From assembly GCA_905479805.1 (NCBI GenBank), contig CAJQNY010000070.1, forward strand, positions 1-36,459: 36,459 nt of DNA. Reading direction: 5' to 3'. Under the pieces are notes generated by a model. It did no database searches and was not told the origin of the DNA. It saw only the letters and a program-made list of their open reading frames with translations. A program made the position numbers and the translations under genes. Shown here one piece after another: positions 22,070 through 30,342 of the stretch. This DNA is from an uncultured Arenicella sp. Lineage in GTDB: Bacteria > Pseudomonadota > Gammaproteobacteria > Arenicellales > Arenicellaceae. The number at the start of each line of letters is the position of its first letter. The stretch's first letter is position 1.

Positions 22070-23128
22070 ATGCATGAATATTACGCCCAGAGCTTTCTCG
22101 ATACCCTCTCAGATTTAGGAGTTAGCGAGTTAACCTTTCGATCAGAGTTGCATGAAAGAACCAATTCTCCGCATCAAGCGCTCTTTCTGAAACAAGATCA
22201 AATAGCGATAGAACTTGCTATGGAGCTGACCAATGATCCGCAATTAGGGCTTAAATTTGGTAGTCGGCTTAAATTGACCGAACAGGGCATATTCGGCTAT
22301 GCCGTTATGAGCAGTGCATGCGTGCTGGATGCACTGAAGCTATTGATCCGCTATAGCCAAATAATCTTGCCCAGCGTTGAAATCAATCTGAGCAGAAGCG
22401 AAACCGGTGCATCTCTTATTATCAGCGCTGCTCACTTGCCACAGAAGTTGGAACAATTCTATTGCGAAGCGATGATGGCTTCAATAATGTACAACGGCTC
22501 TATATTGATAGACGAGCCAGCCGGTCACGCCCAAGTAAACCTAAGCTATATTCCACAAAACAACCTTAACGCTTACGAAAAATATTTTAGTGCTGAGGTG
22601 AGCTTTGCCGCCAATGACAATTCCATATTTTTTAGTGAACTAAGCCTGCAATCAAAAATCTCAACGGCCAATCTCCAAGCCGTTGAAGCATACCGAAAGG
22701 AATGTGATCGATTATTTTCGTTGGATATTAATCGAGGGTCCTTAGTAAAAAAGGTTAAGCAAAAACTGATCAGTTTGGGCTCAGAATACCCAAACTGCGC
22801 CTCGATGGCACGACAGCTACACACGAGTGAGAGCACCCTTCGACGAAGATTAAAAGCCGAGGGCATGAACTACCAAACCGTGATGGACCAGGTCCGATAT
22901 CGAATGGCAAGGGAGTATCTATTCAATACCTTGCTTCCTGTATCGGAAATTGCATACCTCTTAGGGTTTAGTGATAGCTCAAACTTTCGGCGCTCGTTTA
23001 GACGTTGGTCCGGTTCCACTCCCGCTAAGGTGCGCAAAGCAATTCAATCATCGCAAGGCGACGCCCAATCACCAACTTTACTTAAAACAAATAAAAACAA
23101 GTCTCAGCCCATTCAACAACAAACCTGA
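22070..23128 (+). CDS. AraC-family transcriptional regulator with Arabinose_bd-type N-terminal domain
   Basis: A 352-residue regulator. Residues about 15-195 are the N-terminal ligand-binding domain of the OruR/ArgR-like branch ('AMELTNDPQLGLKFGSRLKLTEQGIFGYAVMSSACVLDALKLLIRYSQI'). The C-terminal 100 residues hold the two AraC HTHs: 'CASMARQLHTSESTLRRRLKAEGMNYQTVMDQVRYRMAREYL' and 'PVSEIAYLLGFSDSSNFRRSFRRWSGSTPAKVR'. I chose the ATG at 22070 (MHEYYAQ) since this family begins near that point and the longer frame from 21980 would run through the tandem repeat; this is not certain. Members activate genes for fatty, steroid or hydrocarbon oxidation in several genera. Divergence from the AlmA-like gene makes that its likely target. 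Ends 10 bases before the convergent MscS gene. Confidence 0.88.
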   Translation: MHEYYAQSFLDTLSDLGVSELTFRSELHERTNSPHQALFLKQDQIAIELAMELTNDPQLGLKFGSRLKLTEQGIFGYAVMSSACVLDALKLLIRYSQIILPSVEINLSRSETGASLIISAAHLPQKLEQFYCEAMMASIMYNGSILIDEPAGHAQVNLSYIPQNNLNAYEKYFSAEVSFAANDNSIFFSELSLQSKISTANLQAVEAYRKECDRLFSLDINRGSLVKKVKQKLISLGSEYPNCASMARQLHTSESTLRRRLKAEGMNYQTVMDQVRYRMAREYLFNTLLPVSEIAYLLGFSDSSNFRRSFRRWSGSTPAKVRKAIQSSQGDAQSPTLLKTNKNKSQPIQQQT

Positions 23129-23138
23129 GGCCCACTCT

Positions 23139-23954
23139 CTAATGATTGTAAACGTGTACATCCCGCTGCGGGTAAGGAATGCCGATACCGGCTTCGTCTA
23201 GCGCATCCTTAATAATTTCAAGAAGTTCCAGCGTTGCTGCGGGATGATCTGCGGCTTTGGCCCAAGGACGCACAGTCAGGTTAACGCTATTGTCAGCTAG
23301 TTCAGTAACGCCAACAGCAGGCGCCGGGGTATCCAGCACATAATCTGACTTTGCAATAGCAGCAAGAATCACCTTACGCGCCTCTTGAATATTTGCGTCA
23401 TAAGAAATACCCACTGACAAATCCATTCGTCTATTCCCGGCTTCTGTGTAATTGATGATGGGTGCATCCAAGGCTTGCCCATTAGGTATTATAATTTTGG
23501 TTTTATCTGGCAAACGCAAAGTCGTGGTAAAAATATCTAACTCCTCTACCTGCCCGACTTGACCTGCTATCTCAACGACATCTCCATTATTATAAGGACG
23601 AAAGACAATCGCCATAACGCCAGCAGCGAAGTTTGAAAGTGAACCTTGCAGCGCCAGACCTACCGCCAAGCCAGCAGCACCCAAGATAGCAACTAATGAC
23701 GCTGTCTGTACTCCGAGCTGAGAAATAGCGGCAATAAGCACGAAGATGAGCATCAGCGCGTAAACAATATTACTGACAAACTTCGCCAGCATAGGGTCAG
23801 AACCTGATCGTGACACACTTTTGCCAATTGCCTTGGAGACAAACCTTACAATAATTCTCCCGATAAAAAATATTGCCACAGCCTTAGCAAAGTTAAGTCC
23901 ATAGATAAGAGCATTCTCTTGAATTATGGGTAAATATTTTTCAACGTATTCCAT
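23139..23954 (-). CDS. mscS: Small-conductance mechanosensitive channel, MscS family
   Basis: A 271-residue inner-membrane channel of the size of E. coli MscS (286). There are three N-terminal helices; the pore helix TM3 reads 'SLVAILGAAGLAVGLALQGSLSNFAAGVMAIVFRPYNNGDVVEIAGQVGQVEEL', with the Gly/Ala packing and the family signature after it. The beta domain ('TTTLRLPDKTKIIIPNGQALDAPIINYT') and C-terminal alpha/beta domain follow, ending 'GIGIPYPQRDVHVYN'. It opens under membrane tension to release solutes on hypo-osmotic shock, useful to an organism that accumulates betaine-type solutes. The start at 23954 (MEYVEKY) is fixed by AGGAGG four bases before it; the ORF-track TTG is upstream of that site. 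Stands alone between the AraC gene and the beta-lactamase gene. Confidence 0.93.
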   Translation of the reverse strand: MEYVEKYLPIIQENALIYGLNFAKAVAIFFIGRIIVRFVSKAIGKSVSRSGSDPMLAKFVSNIVYALMLIFVLIAAISQLGVQTASLVAILGAAGLAVGLALQGSLSNFAAGVMAIVFRPYNNGDVVEIAGQVGQVEELDIFTTTLRLPDKTKIIIPNGQALDAPIINYTEAGNRRMDLSVGISYDANIQEARKVILAAIAKSDYVLDTPAPAVGVTELADNSVNLTVRPWAKAADHPAATLELLEIIKDALDEAGIGIPYPQRDVHVYNH

Positions 23955-24097
23955 GGAGCCTCCTGAGGCCAAGTTTTGCTCGCCAAAATTAGGCCGAGTG
24001 AATTAACAAAAATCTGCGGTTATAGTAAAACAAAAAATACTCATTTTCTAAACCCTATAAAGGTAAACAAGCGTAACGATTTTTTGCCTGTAGCACA

Positions 24098-24883
24098 CTA
24101 TTCAAGTAACCCTATCAGCTGCAATGCTTGAAGCGTTAAATCTTTCCGTAGGTGCGCTTGGGTAGCGTCTGTTAACTTCATATTAAGTGCGAATAAGAAT
24201 AGCTCATCATCTTTTCGTAGAAAGCCGACGTACCAACCAACGGCTAACTCAGGACCCGTCCAGCCACTCTTCGCAAATACCGTTTCCTGCGCTCCATCCA
24301 ATTGCATTATCGATTCAAGTATTTTGAGTGATCGATCAGTGAGCCATGCGTATTCACCATTCATCACATCGCTCAAAAAAGCTATTTGCTCATCCGCCGA
24401 AATTTTAAGTGTCCCGTCTAACCAAAACGTCCTCACCCCTTTACCGACCTCACGGTTCCCATACGATATTTCTGCAAGCTTTTCTCGGTAATTTACCAAA
24501 CCAATGCTGGTCGCAATATCTTGGTAACACCAAACGCAGGAAGCTCTAAATGCAGAATTTAATGTGTGGTCTCTATTCCAGGCTGACACACTCCTGGAAA
24601 TACCATCCCATTTAAAGCGATCCTCCTGCCCCTTTAACACGCCATTTTCTAGGGCGATTAAGGTATTCAATATTTTAAACGTCGAGGCCGGCGAAAACCG
24701 CTGTTCAGCGCGGCTGGGGTTATGCACAGACAATGTTTGACCTTGAACATTTGCAACCACCAAAGTCCCTTCAACGCCATGAGACTTGAACAATTCTGCG
24801 ATGAGCTGGCTATCACCGTCCGCTAGAATATTATTAGACATGATCAATAAAACAGTAGCGAACAACTGTATCTTAAATTTCAT
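24098..24883 (-). CDS. Class D (OXA-type) serine beta-lactamase
   Basis: A 261-residue periplasmic protein with a signal peptide (residues 1-21, ending NNILA|D). All class D motifs are in place: S67-T-F-K70 (nucleophile and carbamylatable lysine), S115-C-V117, Y141-G-N143, W154 in 'FWLDG' stabilising the carbamate, and K205-S-G207. Spacing and length match active OXA enzymes, and KSG rather than KTG occurs in several of them. It should hydrolyse penicillins; the wider spectrum cannot be read from sequence. 'QRFSPASTFKILNTLIALE' and 'FWLDGTLKISADEQIAFL' are textbook. No integron, IS or attC signs flank it, so it looks like a resident chromosomal gene. Divergent from an MBL-fold hydrolase with only 59 bases between starts. 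Confidence 0.93.
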   Translation of the reverse strand: MKFKIQLFATVLLIMSNNILADGDSQLIAELFKSHGVEGTLVVANVQGQTLSVHNPSRAEQRFSPASTFKILNTLIALENGVLKGQEDRFKWDGISRSVSAWNRDHTLNSAFRASCVWCYQDIATSIGLVNYREKLAEISYGNREVGKGVRTFWLDGTLKISADEQIAFLSDVMNGEYAWLTDRSLKILESIMQLDGAQETVFAKSGWTGPELAVGWYVGFLRKDDELFLFALNMKLTDATQAHLRKDLTLQALQLIGLLE

Positions 24884-24942
24884 CTGTGCTTTGTAATGTT
24901 ATAGTTATGGCCCGATAAGTTTAATCCATTGAGCGTATTAAT

Positions 24943-25902
24943 ATGGCCCTATTCAAGATCATCGCAATCATTTCTCTGAGCATAGTGATTAATTCAAATT
25001 CTTATGCACATAGTGATAATGCTCCAAAACCTCTTGAACTCGATGCGCTGCTTGGCGCTTTCGGCTGGGATCTAAACGCAACTGAGATCAAAACAGAAAA
25101 GCTTACCGACAACTTGTATGTCCTGTTTGGAGCTGGCGGAAACATAGCGGCAAGCGTTGGAGAGGATGGTGTTTTCATTGTAGACAATCAGTTCCCTCAG
25201 TTGATGCCAAAAATTGAGGCTGCAATTCGAAAAGTCGGCGGAGAGCGTATCGATTTCGCTGCCACCACCCATTGGCATTTCGATCATGCCGAGGGTAATC
25301 TTGCACTGGGACCAAAGGGAACCACTCTAGTTGCACACAAAAACTCCCGCGCCATGATGCTACAAGACAATATCGTCAACCTTGTCTCCGTTGCCTATGA
25401 TCAAAAAGCGTATCCTAGTGATGCACTACCAGACATCACCTTTAGTGAAGAACTACAGTTTCACTACAACACTCAAGCGATTGAACTCATGCATTTCGGC
25501 CCAGCACATACCACCGGTGACGCAGCCGTTTGGTTTCGTGGAGCGAATGCCATTCATTTAGGTGATGTATTCAACAATAGCGGCTACCCATTTATTGATG
25601 CGGATAACGGTGGTGAGTTAAAGGGAATGATCAGTTTTTGTGAACAGGTTTTATCACGCATAGATCAAGACACCATTGTTATCCCTGGCCACGGGCCAGT
25701 GAGCAACTATGCTGGTCTTGAGCACTACATTGTGATGCTAAAAACGACCTTAGCCCGATTGGAAAATCTTGTTGCTGAAGGCGCTAGCCTAGAAGAGGTT
25801 TTTGCCGCTAACATAACTAAAGAATTTGATGAAAAAATGGGCAACAACCAGCTATTCATCAATCGCGCCTACGAAAGCCTGCAGGGCAAGCACAAGCACT
25901 AA
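24943..25902 (+). CDS. Secreted metallo-beta-lactamase-fold hydrolase
   Basis: A 319-residue protein with a signal peptide (residues 1-22, ending NSYA|H). The binuclear zinc motif is complete: H110-x-H112-x-D114-H115 (THWHFDHAEGN), H189 (PAHTTGD), D208 (HLGDVF) and H250 (IPGHGP). This ligand set is the general MBL-superfamily one; the body resembles the periplasmic MBL group often annotated as quinoprotein-relay or SoxH-like hydrolase rather than a proven carbapenemase, so antibiotic hydrolysis is only a possibility. Divergent from the class D beta-lactamase gene across 59 bases, so the two may share control. Its 3' end converges with the DUF1704 gene, with 4 bases between stops. Confidence 0.85.
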   Translation: MALFKIIAIISLSIVINSNSYAHSDNAPKPLELDALLGAFGWDLNATEIKTEKLTDNLYVLFGAGGNIAASVGEDGVFIVDNQFPQLMPKIEAAIRKVGGERIDFAATTHWHFDHAEGNLALGPKGTTLVAHKNSRAMMLQDNIVNLVSVAYDQKAYPSDALPDITFSEELQFHYNTQAIELMHFGPAHTTGDAAVWFRGANAIHLGDVFNNSGYPFIDADNGGELKGMISFCEQVLSRIDQDTIVIPGHGPVSNYAGLEHYIVMLKTTLARLENLVAEGASLEEVFAANITKEFDEKMGNNQLFINRAYESLQGKHKH

Positions 25903-25906
25903 GCAA

Positions 25907-27202
25907 TTAGCGTTGATCGGTACGTGGAATGGATGAAAGAAGTTCGTTGTAGTAGCTTTTTATAGAGCTTAAATCGACCCCATTCAGAAAGGAAGAGTAC
26001 GAGAGATAACAAAGCAAAAACCGCATATCTAAGGCCCACGGCGGTAGGTATTTCGGAGGCTTACACAAGCCTCGCTCGGTTAACTCATGCATCACCGGGA
26101 TATCTTCTATCCCTAGCTTTCCACAGAATAAATAGTGTAAGCAGTCAGCGCGGCCGGTCGAAACTATTGTTCTTAAAAAATTATGGACACGTACTAACCC
26201 ATCCAAGTAAACGCCGTCTTTGGTGAATGGCGCGCCGCCCTCCATAACGCCACCGCGAAATACTCTGCGGGCATTCTCAAACGATTGCTCTTTCGCGCCG
26301 GTGCGCTCTAAATAGTAACGATAAACGTCAATAAAGTTTGCGCCATCGACCGCCATTTGAATAGCAATCACTCGGTCGGCAAGACGCCGCATTCGATCAA
26401 TGTCGATAGAGCCAGTAATGAACTCGGCAAAGACCGCCAAGCCTTCCTGAGTTTTAGTCGTCCCTGGATGACCAGCCCCCAAAATTTTGAGATCCGTTTG
26501 CGCGTGACCGTTTAACGACGTCGCAACGTGGATATAGGCCTCATGATTAATCAGCTGGGCTATATCCTTATCCGTAAAGCACGCTGTACGCCGCAAACGT
26601 ATGCGGCTTGGGCCTGCTAGTGCGTTGGCCGATAGCTCATCCACTATTTGTATTTTAGGCGCTTCATCCTTGAACATTCTATCCACAGCCTTCTGCATCT
26701 CATCAGCGACGGTCTGAGCCAAATGACAGGCCTCTGGCGGTTCGCCAATATCAATACCTGCTATAGCGTCAACATGGCGATCAAATTGCTGTGCGAGATC
26801 CAAGGACGTGGTCTCTCCATCATTCTGAAAGCTCATCGGCGTACCGTAGAGCTCACTTGAGTATTTAAAGAAATCTGTCGTACCGCAAGACTCTAGCATC
26901 TTTGCGCTATTCTCAATAACCGAACAGAGTCTTAGCAACCAATCATCAACCGCTGAATGTTTTATGTGTTGTTTTGCCTGAGCTACCAAGGCCAACGGTT
27001 TACTTGAATCAAATGGCTTATATTGGACTTGAGGTAACTCGCACCCATGGCTAGCCAGAAAAGATTCTCGAACCTCTGGACCCCAAGCCAAACGGCTTAA
27101 GATACGAATAGATCGTGACGCGTCATAGAGCATATCGCTAACGAGGCTAATTCGTTCATTATCAGCGTAGTCCTGCACTCTCTTCACCTCCGCATCACGC
27201 AT
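25907..27202 (-). CDS. DUF1704/QEGLA-motif putative zinc peptidase, MATCAP-related
   Basis: A 431-residue protein without signal peptide, so probably cytoplasmic. H220-E-A-Y-I-H225 is an HExxxH zinc site, and T-Q252-E-G-L-A256 is the QEGLA motif that names the family (TIGR02421/DUF1704, sometimes annotated as flavohemoglobin-expression-modulating protein); E253 is well placed as third zinc ligand, 32 residues after E221. Eukaryotic members of this family (MATCAP) are tubulin tyrosine carboxypeptidases with HExxxH sites, so a carboxypeptidase activity on an unknown bacterial peptide or small molecule is a reasonable inference. Its ATG overlaps the RND permease stop by 8 bases (ATGCGTGA), so it is the fourth gene of the efflux operon. 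In other genomes I associate this family with ATP-grasp genes, not efflux pumps. Confidence 0.82.
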   Translation of the reverse strand: MRDAEVKRVQDYADNERISLVSDMLYDASRSIRILSRLAWGPEVRESFLASHGCELPQVQYKPFDSSKPLALVAQAKQHIKHSAVDDWLLRLCSVIENSAKMLESCGTTDFFKYSSELYGTPMSFQNDGETTSLDLAQQFDRHVDAIAGIDIGEPPEACHLAQTVADEMQKAVDRMFKDEAPKIQIVDELSANALAGPSRIRLRRTACFTDKDIAQLINHEAYIHVATSLNGHAQTDLKILGAGHPGTTKTQEGLAVFAEFITGSIDIDRMRRLADRVIAIQMAVDGANFIDVYRYYLERTGAKEQSFENARRVFRGGVMEGGAPFTKDGVYLDGLVRVHNFLRTIVSTGRADCLHYLFCGKLGIEDIPVMHELTERGLCKPPKYLPPWALDMRFLLCYLSYSSFLNGVDLSSIKSYYNELLSSIPRTDQR

Positions 27203-30200
27203 TCATTAACGATTCATCAAACTCATAATCTGAGTAATTGACGCTGTAGAACACACTATATAAACATGGTATCAGTATCAATGTAATCAATGTGCCGAAC
27301 AGTAATCCACACATAATGCTTATTGCCATCCCTTCCCACATTGCTCCGCCACTAATATACAAAGGCAATAAACCCAACACCGTGGTAAGGGTGGCCAACA
27401 GAATGGGCCTGAACCGTTGTAAGCACGCGGCAATAATAGCTTCGTTGATAGGCCGACCAACCTGCGTATTTTCAAAGTCAATTCGGTCGAGTAGAACAAT
27501 CGCATTATTGATGACAATTCCGGCTAAGGATATCAAGCCAAGAAACGGCATAAATCCAAACGGTTTCTGAAACACCAGCAGACCCGCAGTAACACCAATC
27601 AGACCCAATGGAATGGTCGCTAACACCATGCTCGTTTTGCGAAATGAGTTAAACTGAATAACCAACAGTAAAACAATAATTATTCCCGATAAGGGCAACC
27701 ATTTTACGACAGCCCCCATACTATCCGCACTGCTCTTCGCGTCGCCTCCGGTTGAGTAACTGTAGTCATTCGCCCAATTAATCGCTTGCTCTTCCAGCCA
27801 AGGATCCATTATGGCCATAACTTCTGAGGCATTCCCTGAACTATTCAATTCACTGGATACGTTCATGGTCCTCACAAGGTCAAGCCTCTTTATTTTTGCG
27901 TATTGCCAGGCCGGTATTATCTTAGCGACTTGCAACAATGGAACGCTCGCACCAGAGCTTTGAGCAAACACATTCATACTTTCGAGTGATTGCAAACTCT
28001 GTTGATTCAGATTACTTTTCAACAAAATGGGAATTGATTTATCCCCTTCACGATATTCGCCTGTATCAAAACCATCTAAAGTTGTTTGCAATGACGTTGC
28101 GATATCATTACTCGAAATGCCCGCGCTTTGGGCACGCGCCTGATCAATTTCGATAATGAACTTTTTACTCTTTGGCCCCCAATCATCCTTTACATTTTTG
28201 GTTCCTGGAATGGAAAGCAACTTCAACTTAATTGTTTCCCCTACACGCACTAACTCATCAGGTTCGGGGCCAGATATTTTGATTTCGATCGGCGTACCGG
28301 TACCGCCTGCACCTAAGGTGTTTGCTAAGATATCAGCCTGAGGAAAATTCTCGGATGCGTATTTGTCTAATTGCGCAACCACCATCTCATTTTGCTCTGG
28401 CGCACCTGTATTCACTAAGATATGAGCGTAGCTTGAATTTGCCTCATCAGCGGAGTAACCATTATCGTAGGATGAAGGACCTTCACCGATGTAAGAAGAC
28501 CATGCAATCACACCCTGCTCTCGTTCCTCGTTAATCAACATCTCCGAACGCAAATAGCTCGACATCTTATCAACAATATCTTCCGTAGATTCAACGCGTG
28601 TACCCAAGGGTAAATTGACATCAACGGTTATTAAATTACGATCACTATCAGGGAAAAATACGAATGCTACATAGCGAAAACCGAACAAAGAAAGCATAAA
28701 CAGGCCAAACGCGACCCCTATCACTAATGCCTTTCGGGACAATGAAAACAGAATCACATCTTTGTATAGACCTTTTAAACGTGCAATCGTTCTATCAACC
28801 AAACTTGGTGTTGCCGTCTCCGGATCATCTACTCTCAGGAACATGTAGCACAACATAGTGATGACAGACATGGCAACCAACCAAGATGACGCCAACGCAA
28901 AAGTGATAACCATAAATATCGGCCCAACAATATCGCCCATATTCGACTCAGCCAAGAAAAATGCGAGAAAAGCCACTGATGAAGTAAGAGTTGAAATAAG
29001 CAACGACATCCACAATTCAGAAAAGGATTCCATCGCGGCAATCCTGGCTTTGATGCCTTTCTCCATTTTAACCTGAATTGCTTCTGCGACGACTATGGCA
29101 TTATCCACCATCATTCCTAGTGCCATAATCAATGCGGCCAAAGTCACTTGATTGAGGCCGATTTTAAACCACCCCATCAACACAAATGTGAGAATGGTTA
29201 CAATCGGGATGAGACTCGCTATTACAAACCCTGTTCGCAAGCCAAGAAAAACCAACATCACCACCAAAATAATACCGATCGACTGCGCAAGGTTGATCGC
29301 GAAATCGTTTACTTTCTTTTCGATATAGGTGTCCATTGATACGATACGCTCAAGTTCCAAGCCAATCGGCAACTTACTTTGCCAGCGCGCAATAATCTTA
29401 TCGATCTGCCTACCCAGTTTAATAACATTCGCATTTTTCTTAAGAGACACGTGCAGGGTCAGCGCTTTATTCCCGCCGACTGTCACTACTTGAGATGGCG
29501 GGTCAACATAACCTTTGCGCACTGAGGTAATATCACCCAAGTAAACCAATTGATTCGCTTCACCAACAGGTATCAAAGTGCTTCGCACGTCATCTATGGA
29601 TGAGAAATTACCTGTTGGTTCGAGATTGATTCGCTCGGAGCCTAAGTTGACCTCGCCTCCAGAGCTTAGAATGTTTAGCGATGCCAAAATACTACGTAAT
29701 TTCGTGGCGCTGAGACCATACTCCGACAAGCGCGAATCATTGAACTCGATGAACACTCTCTCACCTTGGGCGCCATTCATCTCAACTTTGGAGGCTTCTC
29801 CCAATTTAATTAGTTCATCTTTGATATCGTCCGCATAGTCTTTCATCTCTGCGTAACTGAAGCCATCACTGGTCAAGGCGACAGCGATGCCGTAGGTAAC
29901 CCCGACATCATCGTCTTTTAACTCTGGGTTCACTCCGTCTGGCAGTCCCTCTACATCTTCCAACTTGCGCCGCAACCTATCCCAGATACTTTGCAGCTGC
30001 TCGGGCTTAACATCATCCTTTAAGGTGATCACCACCACAGACAAGCCAGTCCTAGAAGTACTGCTAATCTCCTTTAACTCGGGCAATTCTTGGGCTTTCT
30101 TTTCGATTTTATCGGAAACGAGTAACTCCACTCTTTCGGGGCTAGCGCCCGGAAAACTCGATACAATACTCGCTACCCGAATAGTGAACGGCGGCATACT

Positions 30201-30305
30201 GTCACGAGAAAGCGATTGATACGCGGATATCCCCATGATCAGTGCCATCGCCAGCAAAAAAAGCGTAATGCGATTATTGTCGATTGAAAATTTAGCCAGA
30301 TTCAT
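27195..30305 (-). CDS. RND efflux permease (AcrB/HAE1-like family)
   Basis: A 1036-residue proton-driven inner-membrane transporter with 12 helices and two large periplasmic loops, the usual size for AcrB/MexB relatives. The N-terminus 'NLAKFSIDNNRITLFLLAMALIMGISAYQSLSRDSMPPFTIRVASIVSSFPGASPERVE', 'GFMPFLGLISLAGIVINNAIVLLDRI' and 'RPILLATLTTVLGLLPL' are family landmarks. In TM4 the motif is 'GMMVDNAIVVAEAI': only the first of the two aspartates of AcrB is kept, the second being Asn. I chose the ATG at 30305 (MNLAKFS); the longer frame adds 27 unlikely residues. It lies 37 bases after the adaptor gene. Substrate is unknown; the operon's PBP-TolC fusion hints that it is a specific small solute rather than general drug efflux. 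Confidence 0.93.
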   Translation of the reverse strand: MNLAKFSIDNNRITLFLLAMALIMGISAYQSLSRDSMPPFTIRVASIVSSFPGASPERVELLVSDKIEKKAQELPELKEISSTSRTGLSVVVITLKDDVKPEQLQSIWDRLRRKLEDVEGLPDGVNPELKDDDVGVTYGIAVALTSDGFSYAEMKDYADDIKDELIKLGEASKVEMNGAQGERVFIEFNDSRLSEYGLSATKLRSILASLNILSSGGEVNLGSERINLEPTGNFSSIDDVRSTLIPVGEANQLVYLGDITSVRKGYVDPPSQVVTVGGNKALTLHVSLKKNANVIKLGRQIDKIIARWQSKLPIGLELERIVSMDTYIEKKVNDFAINLAQSIGIILVVMLVFLGLRTGFVIASLIPIVTILTFVLMGWFKIGLNQVTLAALIMALGMMVDNAIVVAEAIQVKMEKGIKARIAAMESFSELWMSLLISTLTSSVAFLAFFLAESNMGDIVGPIFMVITFALASSWLVAMSVITMLCYMFLRVDDPETATPSLVDRTIARLKGLYKDVILFSLSRKALVIGVAFGLFMLSLFGFRYVAFVFFPDSDRNLITVDVNLPLGTRVESTEDIVDKMSSYLRSEMLINEEREQGVIAWSSYIGEGPSSYDNGYSADEANSSYAHILVNTGAPEQNEMVVAQLDKYASENFPQADILANTLGAGGTGTPIEIKISGPEPDELVRVGETIKLKLLSIPGTKNVKDDWGPKSKKFIIEIDQARAQSAGISSNDIATSLQTTLDGFDTGEYREGDKSIPILLKSNLNQQSLQSLESMNVFAQSSGASVPLLQVAKIIPAWQYAKIKRLDLVRTMNVSSELNSSGNASEVMAIMDPWLEEQAINWANDYSYSTGGDAKSSADSMGAVVKWLPLSGIIIVLLLVIQFNSFRKTSMVLATIPLGLIGVTAGLLVFQKPFGFMPFLGLISLAGIVINNAIVLLDRIDFENTQVGRPINEAIIAACLQRFRPILLATLTTVLGLLPLYISGGAMWEGMAISIMCGLLFGTLITLILIPCLYSVFYSVNYSDYEFDESLMNA

Positions 30306-30342
30306 ATGACTACACCCAGATAATGCTCCTTTTGGCTGAACA

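Noticed and set aside
24098-25902. Mobile resistance cassette
   Set aside because: No integrase, IS ends, attC-like sites or change of base composition are visible around the two hydrolase genes.
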